Positions 24,935-32,778 of a stretch of 36,649 bases of DNA are shown one piece after another (positions within the stretch are counted from its first letter, which is position 1; the number at the start of each line of letters is the position of its first letter). The DNA is taken from contig JAICXK010000016.1 of NCBI GenBank assembly GCA_025980435.1, positions 1-36,649 of the forward strand, in the 5' to 3' direction. Made by a program: the position numbers and the translations under genes. Origin of the DNA: Bryobacteraceae bacterium. GTDB taxonomy: Bacteria > Acidobacteriota > Terriglobia > Bryobacterales > Bryobacteraceae. The notes under the pieces were generated by a model that saw nothing but the letters and a program-made list of their open reading frames with translations, was not told where the DNA came from and did no database searches.

Positions 24935-25220
24935 TGTACATGTATTTAATGCAATGTTTGAAGAGCAGCAGATTGGGCGCGCCGGTGCGATTCAGCTTCA
25001 GACAATCGCGGTCGTACCATTCGATTACGCCTTCCAGTTGTTCGCCGTCGTTTAAGGCGATGACCATGTGGGTTTTCCCCTGCATCTGCTTGGAATAGTA
25101 GAACTGCTCGGCGTTGGTCTGATCCGGCGGGGTGCTTTTTTTGCCGCTCGCGCTGGGCGGCCGACGAATGGCTTCCTTGTTTTCCGTACTACGAATTGGT
25201 TTCCTGATGAGCGATTCCAA
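24918..25220 (-). CDS. hfq: RNA chaperone Hfq, acidobacterial type with N-terminal extension
   Basis: The protein is 100 residues. The Sm core begins at about residue 36 with 'NAEQFYYSKQMQGKTHMVIA'. Sm1 is 'LNDGEQLEGVIEWYDRDCLKLN' region, and Sm2 ends 'LLLFKHCIKYMYK', keeping the KH pair found in Hfq. The first 35 residues are a basic, probably disordered extension. The start is TTG 25220, with a strong GAGGAG box 6-8 bases upstream; no ATG precedes the core. Hfq pairs small RNAs with mRNAs. The 'WYDR' variant differs from the enterobacterial Sm1, so RNA-face preferences may differ. The upstream 79 bases hold a CGATAG/CTATCG hairpin (25258-25280) and an AT-rich stretch, a possible promoter. 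Confidence 0.85.
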   Translation of the reverse strand: MESLIRKPIRSTENKEAIRRPPSASGKKSTPPDQTNAEQFYYSKQMQGKTHMVIALNDGEQLEGVIEWYDRDCLKLNRTGAPNLLLFKHCIKYMYKAEPE

Positions 25221-25299
25221 ACGCCTCTCCTCTTGTTTCCGCTATATGTAAATTACCCGATAGTGCTGAGTTTGCTATCGCGGCGCCCGCAATGTTCAA

Positions 25300-26349
25300 T
25301 TAGGTGCGGGCCAAAATCGGACGGTTACGCAATTTAATAATCATAGCGTCGAGCGCTGCTAATTTCTGTATATTCCTTCGTACCATAAGCACAAGCTCGT
25401 CTACAGAATGGACGGCGCGCTCTGCCCAGCGATAGTCCACGCGCGCCGAAAGTGCTTCTATTCTCTGCCGGATATCCCGATTATTTTCGGGCGGCCGGCC
25501 ATACAGCGCATGCAGAACATCTTCAAGGATGCCATACGCCAACTTCAAGTACAAATCCAATTTTTCGGATTTTCGCGATGCAAACGATTCCGAGTGCTGT
25601 ACCCAGACGGGCCACTGGGTCAGGCCTCCAGCGCACTCGAAAGCGGCCAGGAGAAGCGCCCGGCGCTCGCGAAACTGGTCGAGGTCAAGGGTGGCGGCGA
25701 TGCCCGGGCTGCCTCCGGACAGCGCGATGCGGGTCTCCGCTTCGGGAATTTTACGCGCCGAGGCGAATTGAAGCATTTCCTGATCGGTGAGCCGGCCCAA
25801 CTCCAGAACGATGGCGCGGGAGCGGATGGTGGGCAAAAGATCGTACAGGTTTTCGGCGGTAGCGAAGATGATGAGATGCTCGGGGGGCTCTTCAAGTACC
25901 TTGAGGAGCGAATTGGCGGCCTGTTCATTCGCGCGATCGAGATGATCAATCAGGAAGACGCGGTATTTGCCGCTAAGAGGCTTAAACTGGGCGCGTTCGC
26001 GGAGAAGCCGCATTTGCTGGATACTGATCTGGCGGAGCGGGCCGTCCGGCGCGAAGGTGACAAAATCCGGGTGAGTGTTGAACAGCAACGGATCGTCAGC
26101 GCGTTTTTCGGCGGGCCATTTTTCGCGCTGCTCGATCAAATCGAGGTTTGCCGCGAGACTCAAGTCATCCTGTTCAATTTTGGACGGGCTGCCAAGGAGT
26201 GCGGCGGCAAAGCGGCGAACGAGCGTCGCCTTGCCGATGCCTTGCGGACCGCTGACGAGGACCGTTTGCGGTATGCGGCCGGCCTGGAGCGCCTGGGCCA
26301 GTGTCGCGGCTGCCTGTGAATTACCGAAGAAATCCGGGAAGGGGCCCAT
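25300..26349 (-). CDS. holB: DNA polymerase III subunit delta' (clamp loader)
   Basis: The protein is 349 residues from ATG 26349. The AAA+ domain carries the P-loop-like 'VSGPQGIGKATLVRRFA' and the Walker-B-like 'YRVFLIDHLDRANEQAANSLLKVLEEPPEH' region, with 'IRSRAIVLEL' as the sensor-like SRC region. The cysteines that bind zinc in many delta' and gamma subunits are absent. The subunit helps load the sliding clamp at replication forks. The gene follows tmk by 16 bases, the common tmk-holB order. The longer frame to 26592 overlaps tmk and is not used. Confidence 0.9.
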   Translation of the reverse strand: MGPFPDFFGNSQAAATLAQALQAGRIPQTVLVSGPQGIGKATLVRRFAAALLGSPSKIEQDDLSLAANLDLIEQREKWPAEKRADDPLLFNTHPDFVTFAPDGPLRQISIQQMRLLRERAQFKPLSGKYRVFLIDHLDRANEQAANSLLKVLEEPPEHLIIFATAENLYDLLPTIRSRAIVLELGRLTDQEMLQFASARKIPEAETRIALSGGSPGIAATLDLDQFRERRALLLAAFECAGGLTQWPVWVQHSESFASRKSEKLDLYLKLAYGILEDVLHALYGRPPENNRDIRQRIEALSARVDYRWAERAVHSVDELVLMVRRNIQKLAALDAMIIKLRNRPILART

Positions 26350-26365
26350 CCGTACTTCTATTGTC

Positions 26366-27031
26366 TCAATGCGACGCTGAGGGCAGCCGGGGAGAAACGA
26401 GGGACCAGACGCGCTGCGCAACATCGCCGGGTTCGCCGCTTCCATCAATGATGCGAAAGCGCCCGGGATGGAGGCTCGCGATCCGGCGGTATCCAGCGTC
26501 CACGCGGCGATGGAAATCCAAGGATTGCCGGTCGATGCGCGATTCACCTGCTCCCGACGGGTTGCTCTGATTGCGGGCGTGGGCGCGAGCAAGGGCCGCT
26601 TCCACGTCGAGTGAGACGCAAAGCGTCAGGTCAGGCGCCAGAGAGCCCAGGGCAAGATGCTGAGCGGCAAAGACCAGGTCGAACCCGAGGCCGCGGGCCT
26701 CTCCCTGATAAGCCAGGGTGGAATCTGTAAAGCGGTCGGACACGACGATTTCGCCGCGCTGGAGGGCGGGGGCGATGATTTCGACGGCGGCCTGCGCACG
26801 AGAAGCGAACATCAGGAGCAGTTCCGTCATGGGCGCCATTTCCTGATGCGCGGGATCGAGGAGAATGCGGCGGATCTGCGCGCCGATGGCAGTTCCGCCC
26901 GGCTCCTGATTTTCGGCGACGGTATAGCCGCTGTCGCGCAACCGAGACACCAGGAGGCGCATTTGGGTGCTCTTGCCGCTGCCCTCGGTGCCTTCAAGGC
27001 TGATGAACAGGCCGGGAGGGTGAGGCATCAT
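26366..27031 (-). CDS. tmk: Thymidylate kinase
   Basis: The protein is 221 residues. It has P-loop 'GTEGSGKSTQM' (14-24), the DRY/DRF motif 'VVSDRFTDSTLAYQG' that binds dTMP, and a lid region with 'GAGESRIDRQ'. It phosphorylates dTMP to dTDP. ATG 27031 gives 'MMPHPPGLFISLEG'; ATG 27028 is one codon later. It lies upstream of holB in the same direction. The gap to the uracil-DNA glycosylase gene holds double-hairpin copy C. Confidence 0.95.
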   Translation of the reverse strand: MMPHPPGLFISLEGTEGSGKSTQMRLLVSRLRDSGYTVAENQEPGGTAIGAQIRRILLDPAHQEMAPMTELLLMFASRAQAAVEIIAPALQRGEIVVSDRFTDSTLAYQGEARGLGFDLVFAAQHLALGSLAPDLTLCVSLDVEAALARAHARNQSNPSGAGESRIDRQSLDFHRRVDAGYRRIASLHPGRFRIIDGSGEPGDVAQRVWSLVSPRLPSASH

Positions 27032-27035
27032 GCCA

Positions 27036-27075
27036 GCGGCCTGTGAGGCCGCCGCAGGCCGAGGGCCTGCCCCAC
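27036..27075 (-). repeat. Tandem double hairpin, copy C
   Basis: GCGGCC (27036-27041) pairs with GGCCGC (27047-27052), and GCAGGCC (27054-27060) with GGCCTGC (27064-27070), followed on the plus strand by CCCAC. In minus-strand sense it starts GTGGGGC, 8 bases after the uracil-DNA glycosylase stop, and ends 4 bases before the tmk ATG. No T-tract follows, so it may act as an RNA-stability or processing element inside the operon. Confidence 0.6.
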
Positions 27076-27082
27076 AAGAGGA

Positions 27083-27772
27083 TTAATCATAGACGAAATG
27101 GAGGAGCACTTTGAGATCTTCCCAGGCTTCGCGCTTGGCCTGCTGGTTGTATTGGCGCAAGAGATAGGAGGGATGATAGGTGATCATCACGGGGATGCCG
27201 CGCCATTTGTGCCACTTGCCGCGCAATTTGGTGATGCCCTCTTTCGGATTGAGAAGCGCCTTCATGGCCGTGGAGCCGAGTACGCAAATCGCCTTCGGTT
27301 GGACGGCCAGGATTTGACGGAATAGAAACTGACCGCAGATTTCCATTTCATCGGGAAGGGGAGTGCGGTTGTCCGGCGGTCTGCACTTGACGACATTGCA
27401 GATGTAGACATCGCCGCGGCGGATGGGGATGCCCTCTTTCGAAGCGGTATTTTCGATCATCTGCGTGAGCAGTTGCCCGGCGCGCCCGACAAATGGCAGG
27501 CCCTGTTCATCCTCGTCCGCGCCCGGACCTTCGCCAACGAAAACAAGCGGCGCGCGCTCGTTACCGGAGCCGAACACGATCTTCTGACGCCCTTCGCTGA
27601 GGCGGCAGCGCTTGCAATCGCCCAGGTCCAGTCGAATCTGATCGAGTGTCTCGTTGGCGGGCGCCAGGGGCGGCAGGGCGATCTCAGGCTGAACTGCCGT
27701 GTGTTTGTAAATGGAATCTATACCCAAATCGCGATAGAACTCGAGGTAGCTGTGAATCTGTTCTTTTTTCAT
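27083..27772 (-). CDS. Uracil-DNA glycosylase, family 4 (iron-sulfur)
   Basis: The protein is 229 residues. Motif 'FVGEGPGADEDEQGLPFVGRAG' region and 'MITYHPSYLLR' are the family-4/5 active-site segments. Four cysteines that can hold a 4Fe-4S cluster are present: the pair in 'DLGDCKRCRLSEGRQ', then 'CNVVKCRPP' and 'AICVLG' region. It removes uracil from DNA. Its stop precedes tmk, and its start overlaps coaBC by 4 bases (ATGA). N-terminal residues 1-40 ('QIHSYLEFYRDLGIDSIY') are an extra segment common in acidobacterial and delta forms. Confidence 0.92.
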   Translation of the reverse strand: MKKEQIHSYLEFYRDLGIDSIYKHTAVQPEIALPPLAPANETLDQIRLDLGDCKRCRLSEGRQKIVFGSGNERAPLVFVGEGPGADEDEQGLPFVGRAGQLLTQMIENTASKEGIPIRRGDVYICNVVKCRPPDNRTPLPDEMEICGQFLFRQILAVQPKAICVLGSTAMKALLNPKEGITKLRGKWHKWRGIPVMITYHPSYLLRQYNQQAKREAWEDLKVLLHFVYD

Positions 27773-28980
27773 GTCGCGTGAAGCGAAAGCCGCAACGTCG
27801 CGACCTGATCGAGAATGCGTTCGGCGATGGTTTCCTTCTCCGCGGGGCCGGCGTGAACGACGTGGCCCGAATGGCTAATGATATCGACTTCATTCCGATC
27901 GGATTCAAAGCCCAAGCCATCGCGATTGACAAGATTGGCTACCAACATGTCGCACTTTTTGGCCTTCATTTTGCGGCGAGCTTCTTCGAGGAGGTTTTCG
28001 GTCTCGGCGGCAAAACCGATCAACAGACGATCGCCCTTCCGCTGGCCGACCTCGGCGAGGATATCGGGAGTGGGATCAAGCTCGAGCGAAAGGCGAGCGG
28101 CGGTCTTCTTCAACTTCTGCTGGGGCGCGTTGGCCAGATAGTAATCCGCCACGGCCGCAGCCTTAATCACGATCGAGGCGTCCTGAAGCTGCTCCAAGAC
28201 AGCAGCGCGCATTTCCTGGGCGGTGCGAACCGAGATCCTCTCTACATTAGCGGGGGGCGGCAAATTGACCGGACCCGAGATTAGGACCACGCGCGCGCCA
28301 CGGCGGGCAGCGGCTTCGGCGAGCGCATAACCCATTTTGCCGCTGGACCGGTTGCTGATGTAGCGAACGGGATCGAGCGATTCCTGGGTCGGTCCGGCAG
28401 TGATCAGGAGCGTCTCGCCCTCGAAATCGCGTTTGCGCCGCTCCAGGGAATCCACCCGATCGGCAATGCGTACGGGGTCGGGCAGGCGGCCCGCCCCGAT
28501 AGTTCCACAAGCGAGCCAGCCCTCGTCGGGATCGACGATGGAACAACCGCGGCCGCGAAGCACGTCGAGATTCGACTGCGTGGCGGGGTGTTCCCACATG
28601 GCGGTATTCATTGCGGGGGCAAGGACAACCCGTCCGGTGAAGGCGAGATAGAGCGTGGTCAGAAAATCGTCCGCCAATCCTTGGGCAAATTTAGCCAGCA
28701 GATCGGCGGTAGCGGGGGCGACGATGAGAACGTCGTTCTCCTGCGCGACGGCAATGTGTTCGACAGCGCTCGAAAGGATGTCTTGCGAATCCGGCGCAGC
28801 CCACAAACTCGTAACTACTTTGCGCCCCGTCAGTGCGGCAAAGGTGAGGGGCTGAATGAATTCCTGGGCCGCACGGGTCATGACGACCTGAACATCGTGG
28901 CCGCGCTGCTGGAGCGCGCGCACAAGCTCGGCTGCTTTGTATGCGGCGATCCCGCCGCCCACTCCCAGAACGGCGCGCAT
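27769..28980 (-). CDS. coaBC: Bifunctional phosphopantothenoylcysteine decarboxylase / phosphopantothenate-cysteine ligase
   Basis: The protein is 403 residues. The N-terminal flavin-dependent decarboxylase (CoaC, 1-185) has 'GVGGGIAAYKAAELVRAL', the catalytic-His region 'AVEHIAVAQENDVLIVAPA', 'PAMNTAMWEHPAT' and the active-site Cys in 'GWLACGTIGAGRLPD'. The C-terminal ligase (CoaB) has 'ITAGPTQESLDPVRYISNRS' and 'SSGKMGYALAEAAARRGA', then 'IKAAAVADY' and a Lys-rich 'QQKLKKTAA'. Together they make 4'-phosphopantetheine for coenzyme A. The gene lies just after rpoZ, a common bacterial order. Confidence 0.96.
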   Translation of the reverse strand: MRAVLGVGGGIAAYKAAELVRALQQRGHDVQVVMTRAAQEFIQPLTFAALTGRKVVTSLWAAPDSQDILSSAVEHIAVAQENDVLIVAPATADLLAKFAQGLADDFLTTLYLAFTGRVVLAPAMNTAMWEHPATQSNLDVLRGRGCSIVDPDEGWLACGTIGAGRLPDPVRIADRVDSLERRKRDFEGETLLITAGPTQESLDPVRYISNRSSGKMGYALAEAAARRGARVVLISGPVNLPPPANVERISVRTAQEMRAAVLEQLQDASIVIKAAAVADYYLANAPQQKLKKTAARLSLELDPTPDILAEVGQRKGDRLLIGFAAETENLLEEARRKMKAKKCDMLVANLVNRDGLGFESDRNEVDIISHSGHVVHAGPAEKETIAERILDQVATLRLSLHAT

Positions 28981-28986
28981 GAAAAA

Positions 28987-29223
28987 CTATTCGGCTAGCG
29001 CCTGCTCTTCTTCCTGGACCGGATCGGCGTAGGGGACGAGGCCGCGCCTGACCTCCTCCATCGCTAAAACAGTTGGTTTGCGATTGGTTGCGGGAAGCAC
29101 GCTGCGCTGTCCGTTCTGTAACTGGCGCGCTCGCTTCGCCGAAACGATGATGAAGCGATAGGTGCTGGCATCGCCGTCGTCGGGGATGCTGTACATTGCA
29201 TTTGTTCTTGGTCTGTGTGCCAT
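28987..29223 (-). CDS. rpoZ: RNA polymerase omega subunit
   Basis: The protein is 78 residues, with 'YRFIIVSAKRARQLQNGQR' and 'KPTVLAMEEVRRGLV' matching the conserved core of omega, which binds the beta' C-terminus and assists polymerase assembly. The acidic tail 'DPVQEEEQALAE' is usual. It lies between gmk and coaBC, the standard gmk-rpoZ-coaBC order. ATG 29223 is used. Confidence 0.93.
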   Translation of the reverse strand: MAHRPRTNAMYSIPDDGDASTYRFIIVSAKRARQLQNGQRSVLPATNRKPTVLAMEEVRRGLVPYADPVQEEEQALAE

Positions 29224-29263
29224 GTCTACTCCAATGCGGGCCGGTTGCGGCGCGCGGTATTGC

Positions 29264-29890
29264 TTAAATCAAAGATGATGACCGGACCTCAAAGCTCTTG
29301 AGGATAGGCCGGATCTGCTGCTCCATACGGATCCTGCGGACCCGCTCGGCTTTTATGACAGCCGCCAGCGTCGTAGTGGATTCTTCCACCTGGTGGTTTA
29401 CCAGAACATAGTCATACTGCTGGTAATTTCGAATCTCTTCAGCGGCTTCATGCAGGCGGCGCTGAATCACGTCTTCGGAATCCTCCGATCGCACGCGCAG
29501 CCGCTGTTCCAGGATGTCGCGGGACGGAGGCAGGATGAAAATCGTGACCGCCTCTGGAATCCGTTCCTTTAATTGTCTCGCACCCTGCACGTCAATGTCG
29601 AGAATGAGGTCCTTGCCCTCCGACTGCGCCTGTTCGAGCACTTCCCGGTTGGTTCCGTAGAAGTTGCCGAAGACCTCGGCATGCTCCAGAAATTCGCCCT
29701 GGGCGACCCGGGATATGAATTCCGGGCGCGAAATATAGACGTAATTTTCACCAGGTTTCTCTGTTCCGCGCGGTTTTCGCGTTGTATAAGAGACCGAGAA
29801 GCGCAATCCCGGATCAACACCCATCAGACGCGCAACGAGCGTCGATTTGCCGGAGCCGGAGGGGGCCGAAATAATAAAGACTGTGGTCAT
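29264..29890 (-). CDS. gmk: Guanylate kinase
   Basis: The protein is 208 residues from ATG 29890, giving 'MTTVFIISAPSGSGKSTLVA' with the P-loop at 8-17. GMP-binding residues are in 'SVSYTTRKPRGTEKPGENYVY', and 'DIDVQGARQL' is the Walker-B-like segment. It converts GMP to GDP. A longer frame from TTG 29950 overlaps the yicC stop by 8 bases and would add 20 residues with no family match; neither start has a strong ribosome binding site. Confidence 0.94.
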   Translation of the reverse strand: MTTVFIISAPSGSGKSTLVARLMGVDPGLRFSVSYTTRKPRGTEKPGENYVYISRPEFISRVAQGEFLEHAEVFGNFYGTNREVLEQAQSEGKDLILDIDVQGARQLKERIPEAVTIFILPPSRDILEQRLRVRSEDSEDVIQRRLHEAAEEIRNYQQYDYVLVNHQVEESTTTLAAVIKAERVRRIRMEQQIRPILKSFEVRSSSLI

Positions 29891-29942
29891 GCGTTGGGGG
29901 CCGCGGACGCCGTCGAGCCGCCGGGCCTCTTGTAAAGAGTAG

Positions 29943-30851
29943 TTACTCAAGGTTCAGGGCTTGCTCTCGTATTCTTTCGATATTAGCCTTCAGGCCGAGG
30001 GCGAGATTGGTGATCCGCAGGCCGGGTTCACCGGCGCCGGAACTTTTCGACAGCGCGGTATTGGCTTCACGATTCATTTCCTGCAGCAAGAAATCGAGGC
30101 GCTTGCCAACTTCGCCACCTTCAGCAAGCATTCGCCCTAGCTCGGCTGTATGAACCGACAAACGCGTCAACTCTTCTTCGATATCGGACCTGTCACCGAG
30201 CAGAGCGGCTTCCTCAATTATGCGCGTTTCCGGAATGCCTGAGCCGCTGAGGATCTCTGTCATTCGCTCGCGCAGGCGGGCCCGCCAATGCGGCAAAGCG
30301 CTGGCACGAATAGAGCGGATCTCGTGAATGGCGTTCTGAATCAGGCCTACTTCGCGCTGTAATTCCACTCGCAAAGCATTGCCTTCGCGCTCGCGGTGAG
30401 AATTCAACTCAGCGGCGCAGGCGGAAATCGTCTCCAGCAGTTCCGGTTGAATCGCCTGGTTCAGGCAGCCGGATCCATTGACAGCTTCGAACACGCCGGG
30501 AAGCGTGAAGAGCGCGTTGAGATCCGGCTCGCACTTCAGTTGGAAATCTTCACAGACCTGGCGGAAGGCAGCCAGGTAGCGATCGAGGGCGGCGCGATTG
30601 TAAGCAGCGGCGGAATGCTCCGGAGGCGCCAGAGAGACGCGAACCTCCACGTGTCCCCGCCGGATGCACTCTTTCAGCCGCGCCCGCATGGCATTTTCGA
30701 AGAGCGCGAATTCGCCGATCTGATAGAAGTGCAGGTCGAGCCCGCGATGATTCACGCTACGCAGACTGATGGTCAATTCACCGGCACCGGTCGCACGGCG
30801 GACGCTGGCAAATCCGGTCATGCTGCGAACCGGGGCGGGGAGAGTACTCAT
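29943..30851 (-). CDS. yicC: YicC-family endoribonuclease-like protein
   Basis: The protein is 302 residues. 'VRSMTGFASVRR' at the N-terminus and 'RSVNHRGLDLHFY' are the YicC-N signature, and 'EEAALLGDRSDIEEELTRLSVH' is the C-terminal DUF1732 core. YicC proteins are RNases linked to small-RNA turnover; that activity is known for the E. coli relative and is assumed here. It lies upstream of gmk in the usual yicC-gmk-rpoZ order. ATG 30851 is used; ATG 30821 ('MTGF') is an alternative. Confidence 0.93.
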   Translation of the reverse strand: MSTLPAPVRSMTGFASVRRATGAGELTISLRSVNHRGLDLHFYQIGEFALFENAMRARLKECIRRGHVEVRVSLAPPEHSAAAYNRAALDRYLAAFRQVCEDFQLKCEPDLNALFTLPGVFEAVNGSGCLNQAIQPELLETISACAAELNSHREREGNALRVELQREVGLIQNAIHEIRSIRASALPHWRARLRERMTEILSGSGIPETRIIEEAALLGDRSDIEEELTRLSVHTAELGRMLAEGGEVGKRLDFLLQEMNREANTALSKSSGAGEPGLRITNLALGLKANIERIREQALNLE

Positions 30852-30874
30852 GCGGGTGGCTCCGATTGAGGAAA

Positions 30875-30920
30875 GCCGGACGAGGGCGTCCGGCTGCGGA
30901 CCAAGGGGTCCGCCCCACCT
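30875..30920 (-). repeat. Tandem double hairpin, copy B
   Basis: GCCGGAC (30875-30881) pairs with GTCCGGC (30888-30894), and GCGGACC (30896-30902) with GGTCCGC (30907-30913), followed by CCCACCT. In minus-strand sense it starts AGGTGGGGC, 31 bases after the msbA-like stop, and lies before yicC. Both stems are perfect 7-base pairs and differ from the other copies in sequence. Confidence 0.65.
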
Positions 30921-30951
30921 GGCGCCATCATCACCTTTAGCGGCCGGATCA

Positions 30952-32778
30952 TTAATCTATCACTGCCGCCGTATCGGCATGCTGCAGATCGTGGAGGCGA
31001 TGGTACAAGCCTTTAAAGCCGAGTAACTGCTCATGAGAGCCCGATTCGGCAATCTTGCCGCTTTCGAGCACAATAATCTTGTTGGCCTGGCGAATGGTGG
31101 ATAGCCGATGCGCGATGACCAGAACGGTGCGGCGCTTCATGAGCGCGGTCAAGGCCTGTTGGACGAGGCGTTCGGATTCTGTGTCAAGGTGGGAAGTGGC
31201 CTCGTCGAGGATCAGGATGGGAGCGTCTTTCAGGAGCGCACGGGCGATAGCGAGGCGCTGACGCTGGCCACCGCTGAGGCGGATGCCGCGCTCGCCGATC
31301 AAGGTGCGATAGCCTTCGGGCAATTCTCGAATAAAATCGTGGGCCAAGGCCGTCCGGGCAGCGGCAAAGACCTCTTCTTCACGAGCATCGGGCCGCCCGT
31401 AGGCGATATTGTCAAAAACCGTGTCGTTGAAAAGAAAGGTCTCCTGCGCCACAATGCTGATGTTTTCGCGCAGGCTGGTGAGGCGTATATCGCGCACGTC
31501 CCGTCCGTCGATCTGAATGGAACCGGCTCTAATGTCATAGAAGCGAGGGACCAAGTTCACTAACGTGGTTTTACCGGCGCCGCTTGGGCCGACGAGCGCG
31601 ACGACTTCGCCCGCCTTCACATCGATGTCAATATTGTCGAGTACGATGCGATCGGGAGCGCCAGGGTAACTGAATCGAACGCCATCGAAACGGATGGTTT
31701 TGTCAAACCGGGAAAGGCGGACTGCATTGGGCCGGTCAATTACGCCCGGCTGAGTATCGAGGTACTTAAATACCCGGAGCGCCGCGCCGATACCCTGTTG
31801 AAAAATGTTGTGGATGTTTGTAAGCCGCTTGATGGGTTCGTAAAGCATGACCAGCGCGAGGACAAAGCCGGTGAAGGTGCCAGCGGTCATGGCGGCGTTC
31901 TTAGCCTGCAGGCGGGCGACGGTGAGGAGCAGAATGATAGTCAATGCCCCGAAGATCTCAATAATCGGCGAGGCGAGGGCCTGGTGGGCGACGTACTTCA
32001 AGTTGCCGGTTTTGAGACGCTGGGCGGCCAACCGGAATCGTTTTGACTCGTAGTCCTCGGCGCCGAAGCTTTTCACGACCTGATGCCCGCTGATGGTCTC
32101 CTGCAGAATTTGGGTCAAACCGGCGGCCATGTCCTGGGCATAGCGCGTGGTGCTGCGAATCCTGCGCCCCAAGCGGATGGTGAGAAACGCGACGACGGGG
32201 AAGACAAGAAGGCTGATCAGGGACAGTTTCCAATCGATGGAGATCATCGCGAGGAGAAGAAACAGGGCCGTGAAAATCTGCCGCAGCCAATCGGCGAGCA
32301 TGGTAGAGACGGAGATCTGAATCCGGTCTATGTCGTTCATGATGGATGACATGATGCGGCCGGTGGTCTCGTTTTCAAAGAAACGCGCATCCTGGTGGAG
32401 CACGCGGTCGAAGACCTCCTGGCGCAGGTCCATGATGGCGCTAATGCCAACCCAGTTCACGAGATAGTTGCCGAGATAATCGCAAACGCCCTTGGCGACA
32501 AAGCAGATCAGTATGCCGAAGGCGACCATGGTCCAGATGTTGTGCACAAACGAGGGGACAACATCATTCAGATAGACGTTGATATGAGTGTGCGGGACGG
32601 AGAACAGCAGCGCCGGGGCGTCCGGCGTTTCGGGCTTCAGAACGCGCTCGAAAACCAGCGGGATGAGCTTGACCAGCAAGCCTTGCGAGAGGCCGACCAC
32701 AGCCATGAAGAGCACGGACGCCAGTAAGGCGGGTACATAGGGCCGGGCGTAGCGGAGCAGCCGGTACAGCTCTTTCAA
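30952..32778 (-). CDS. MsbA-like ABC transporter (fused membrane and ATPase domains)
   Basis: The protein is 608 residues. An ABC type-1 exporter membrane domain with six predicted helices occupies about 15-330 (for example 'VPALLASVLFMAVVGLSQG', 'IFTALFLLLAMISIDW', 'LSLISLLVFPVVAFLTI'). The ATPase domain has Walker A 'GPSGAGKTT' near 390-396, the signature 'LSGGQRQR' near 500, and Walker B 'ILILDEATSHLD'. The closest match is MsbA, the lipid A-core flippase. Its start overlaps the glycosyltransferase stop by 4 bases, and the gene beyond that is Trm112-like, recalling the msbA-lpxK-ycaR region of proteobacteria. The lipid substrate is inferred. Confidence 0.88.
   Translation of the reverse strand: MKELYRLLRYARPYVPALLASVLFMAVVGLSQGLLVKLIPLVFERVLKPETPDAPALLFSVPHTHINVYLNDVVPSFVHNIWTMVAFGILICFVAKGVCDYLGNYLVNWVGISAIMDLRQEVFDRVLHQDARFFENETTGRIMSSIMNDIDRIQISVSTMLADWLRQIFTALFLLLAMISIDWKLSLISLLVFPVVAFLTIRLGRRIRSTTRYAQDMAAGLTQILQETISGHQVVKSFGAEDYESKRFRLAAQRLKTGNLKYVAHQALASPIIEIFGALTIILLLTVARLQAKNAAMTAGTFTGFVLALVMLYEPIKRLTNIHNIFQQGIGAALRVFKYLDTQPGVIDRPNAVRLSRFDKTIRFDGVRFSYPGAPDRIVLDNIDIDVKAGEVVALVGPSGAGKTTLVNLVPRFYDIRAGSIQIDGRDVRDIRLTSLRENISIVAQETFLFNDTVFDNIAYGRPDAREEEVFAAARTALAHDFIRELPEGYRTLIGERGIRLSGGQRQRLAIARALLKDAPILILDEATSHLDTESERLVQQALTALMKRRTVLVIAHRLSTIRQANKIIVLESGKIAESGSHEQLLGFKGLYHRLHDLQHADTAAVID

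Noticed and set aside
25408-26319. 303-residue plus-strand open frame
   Set aside because: Antisense to holB; no conserved features.
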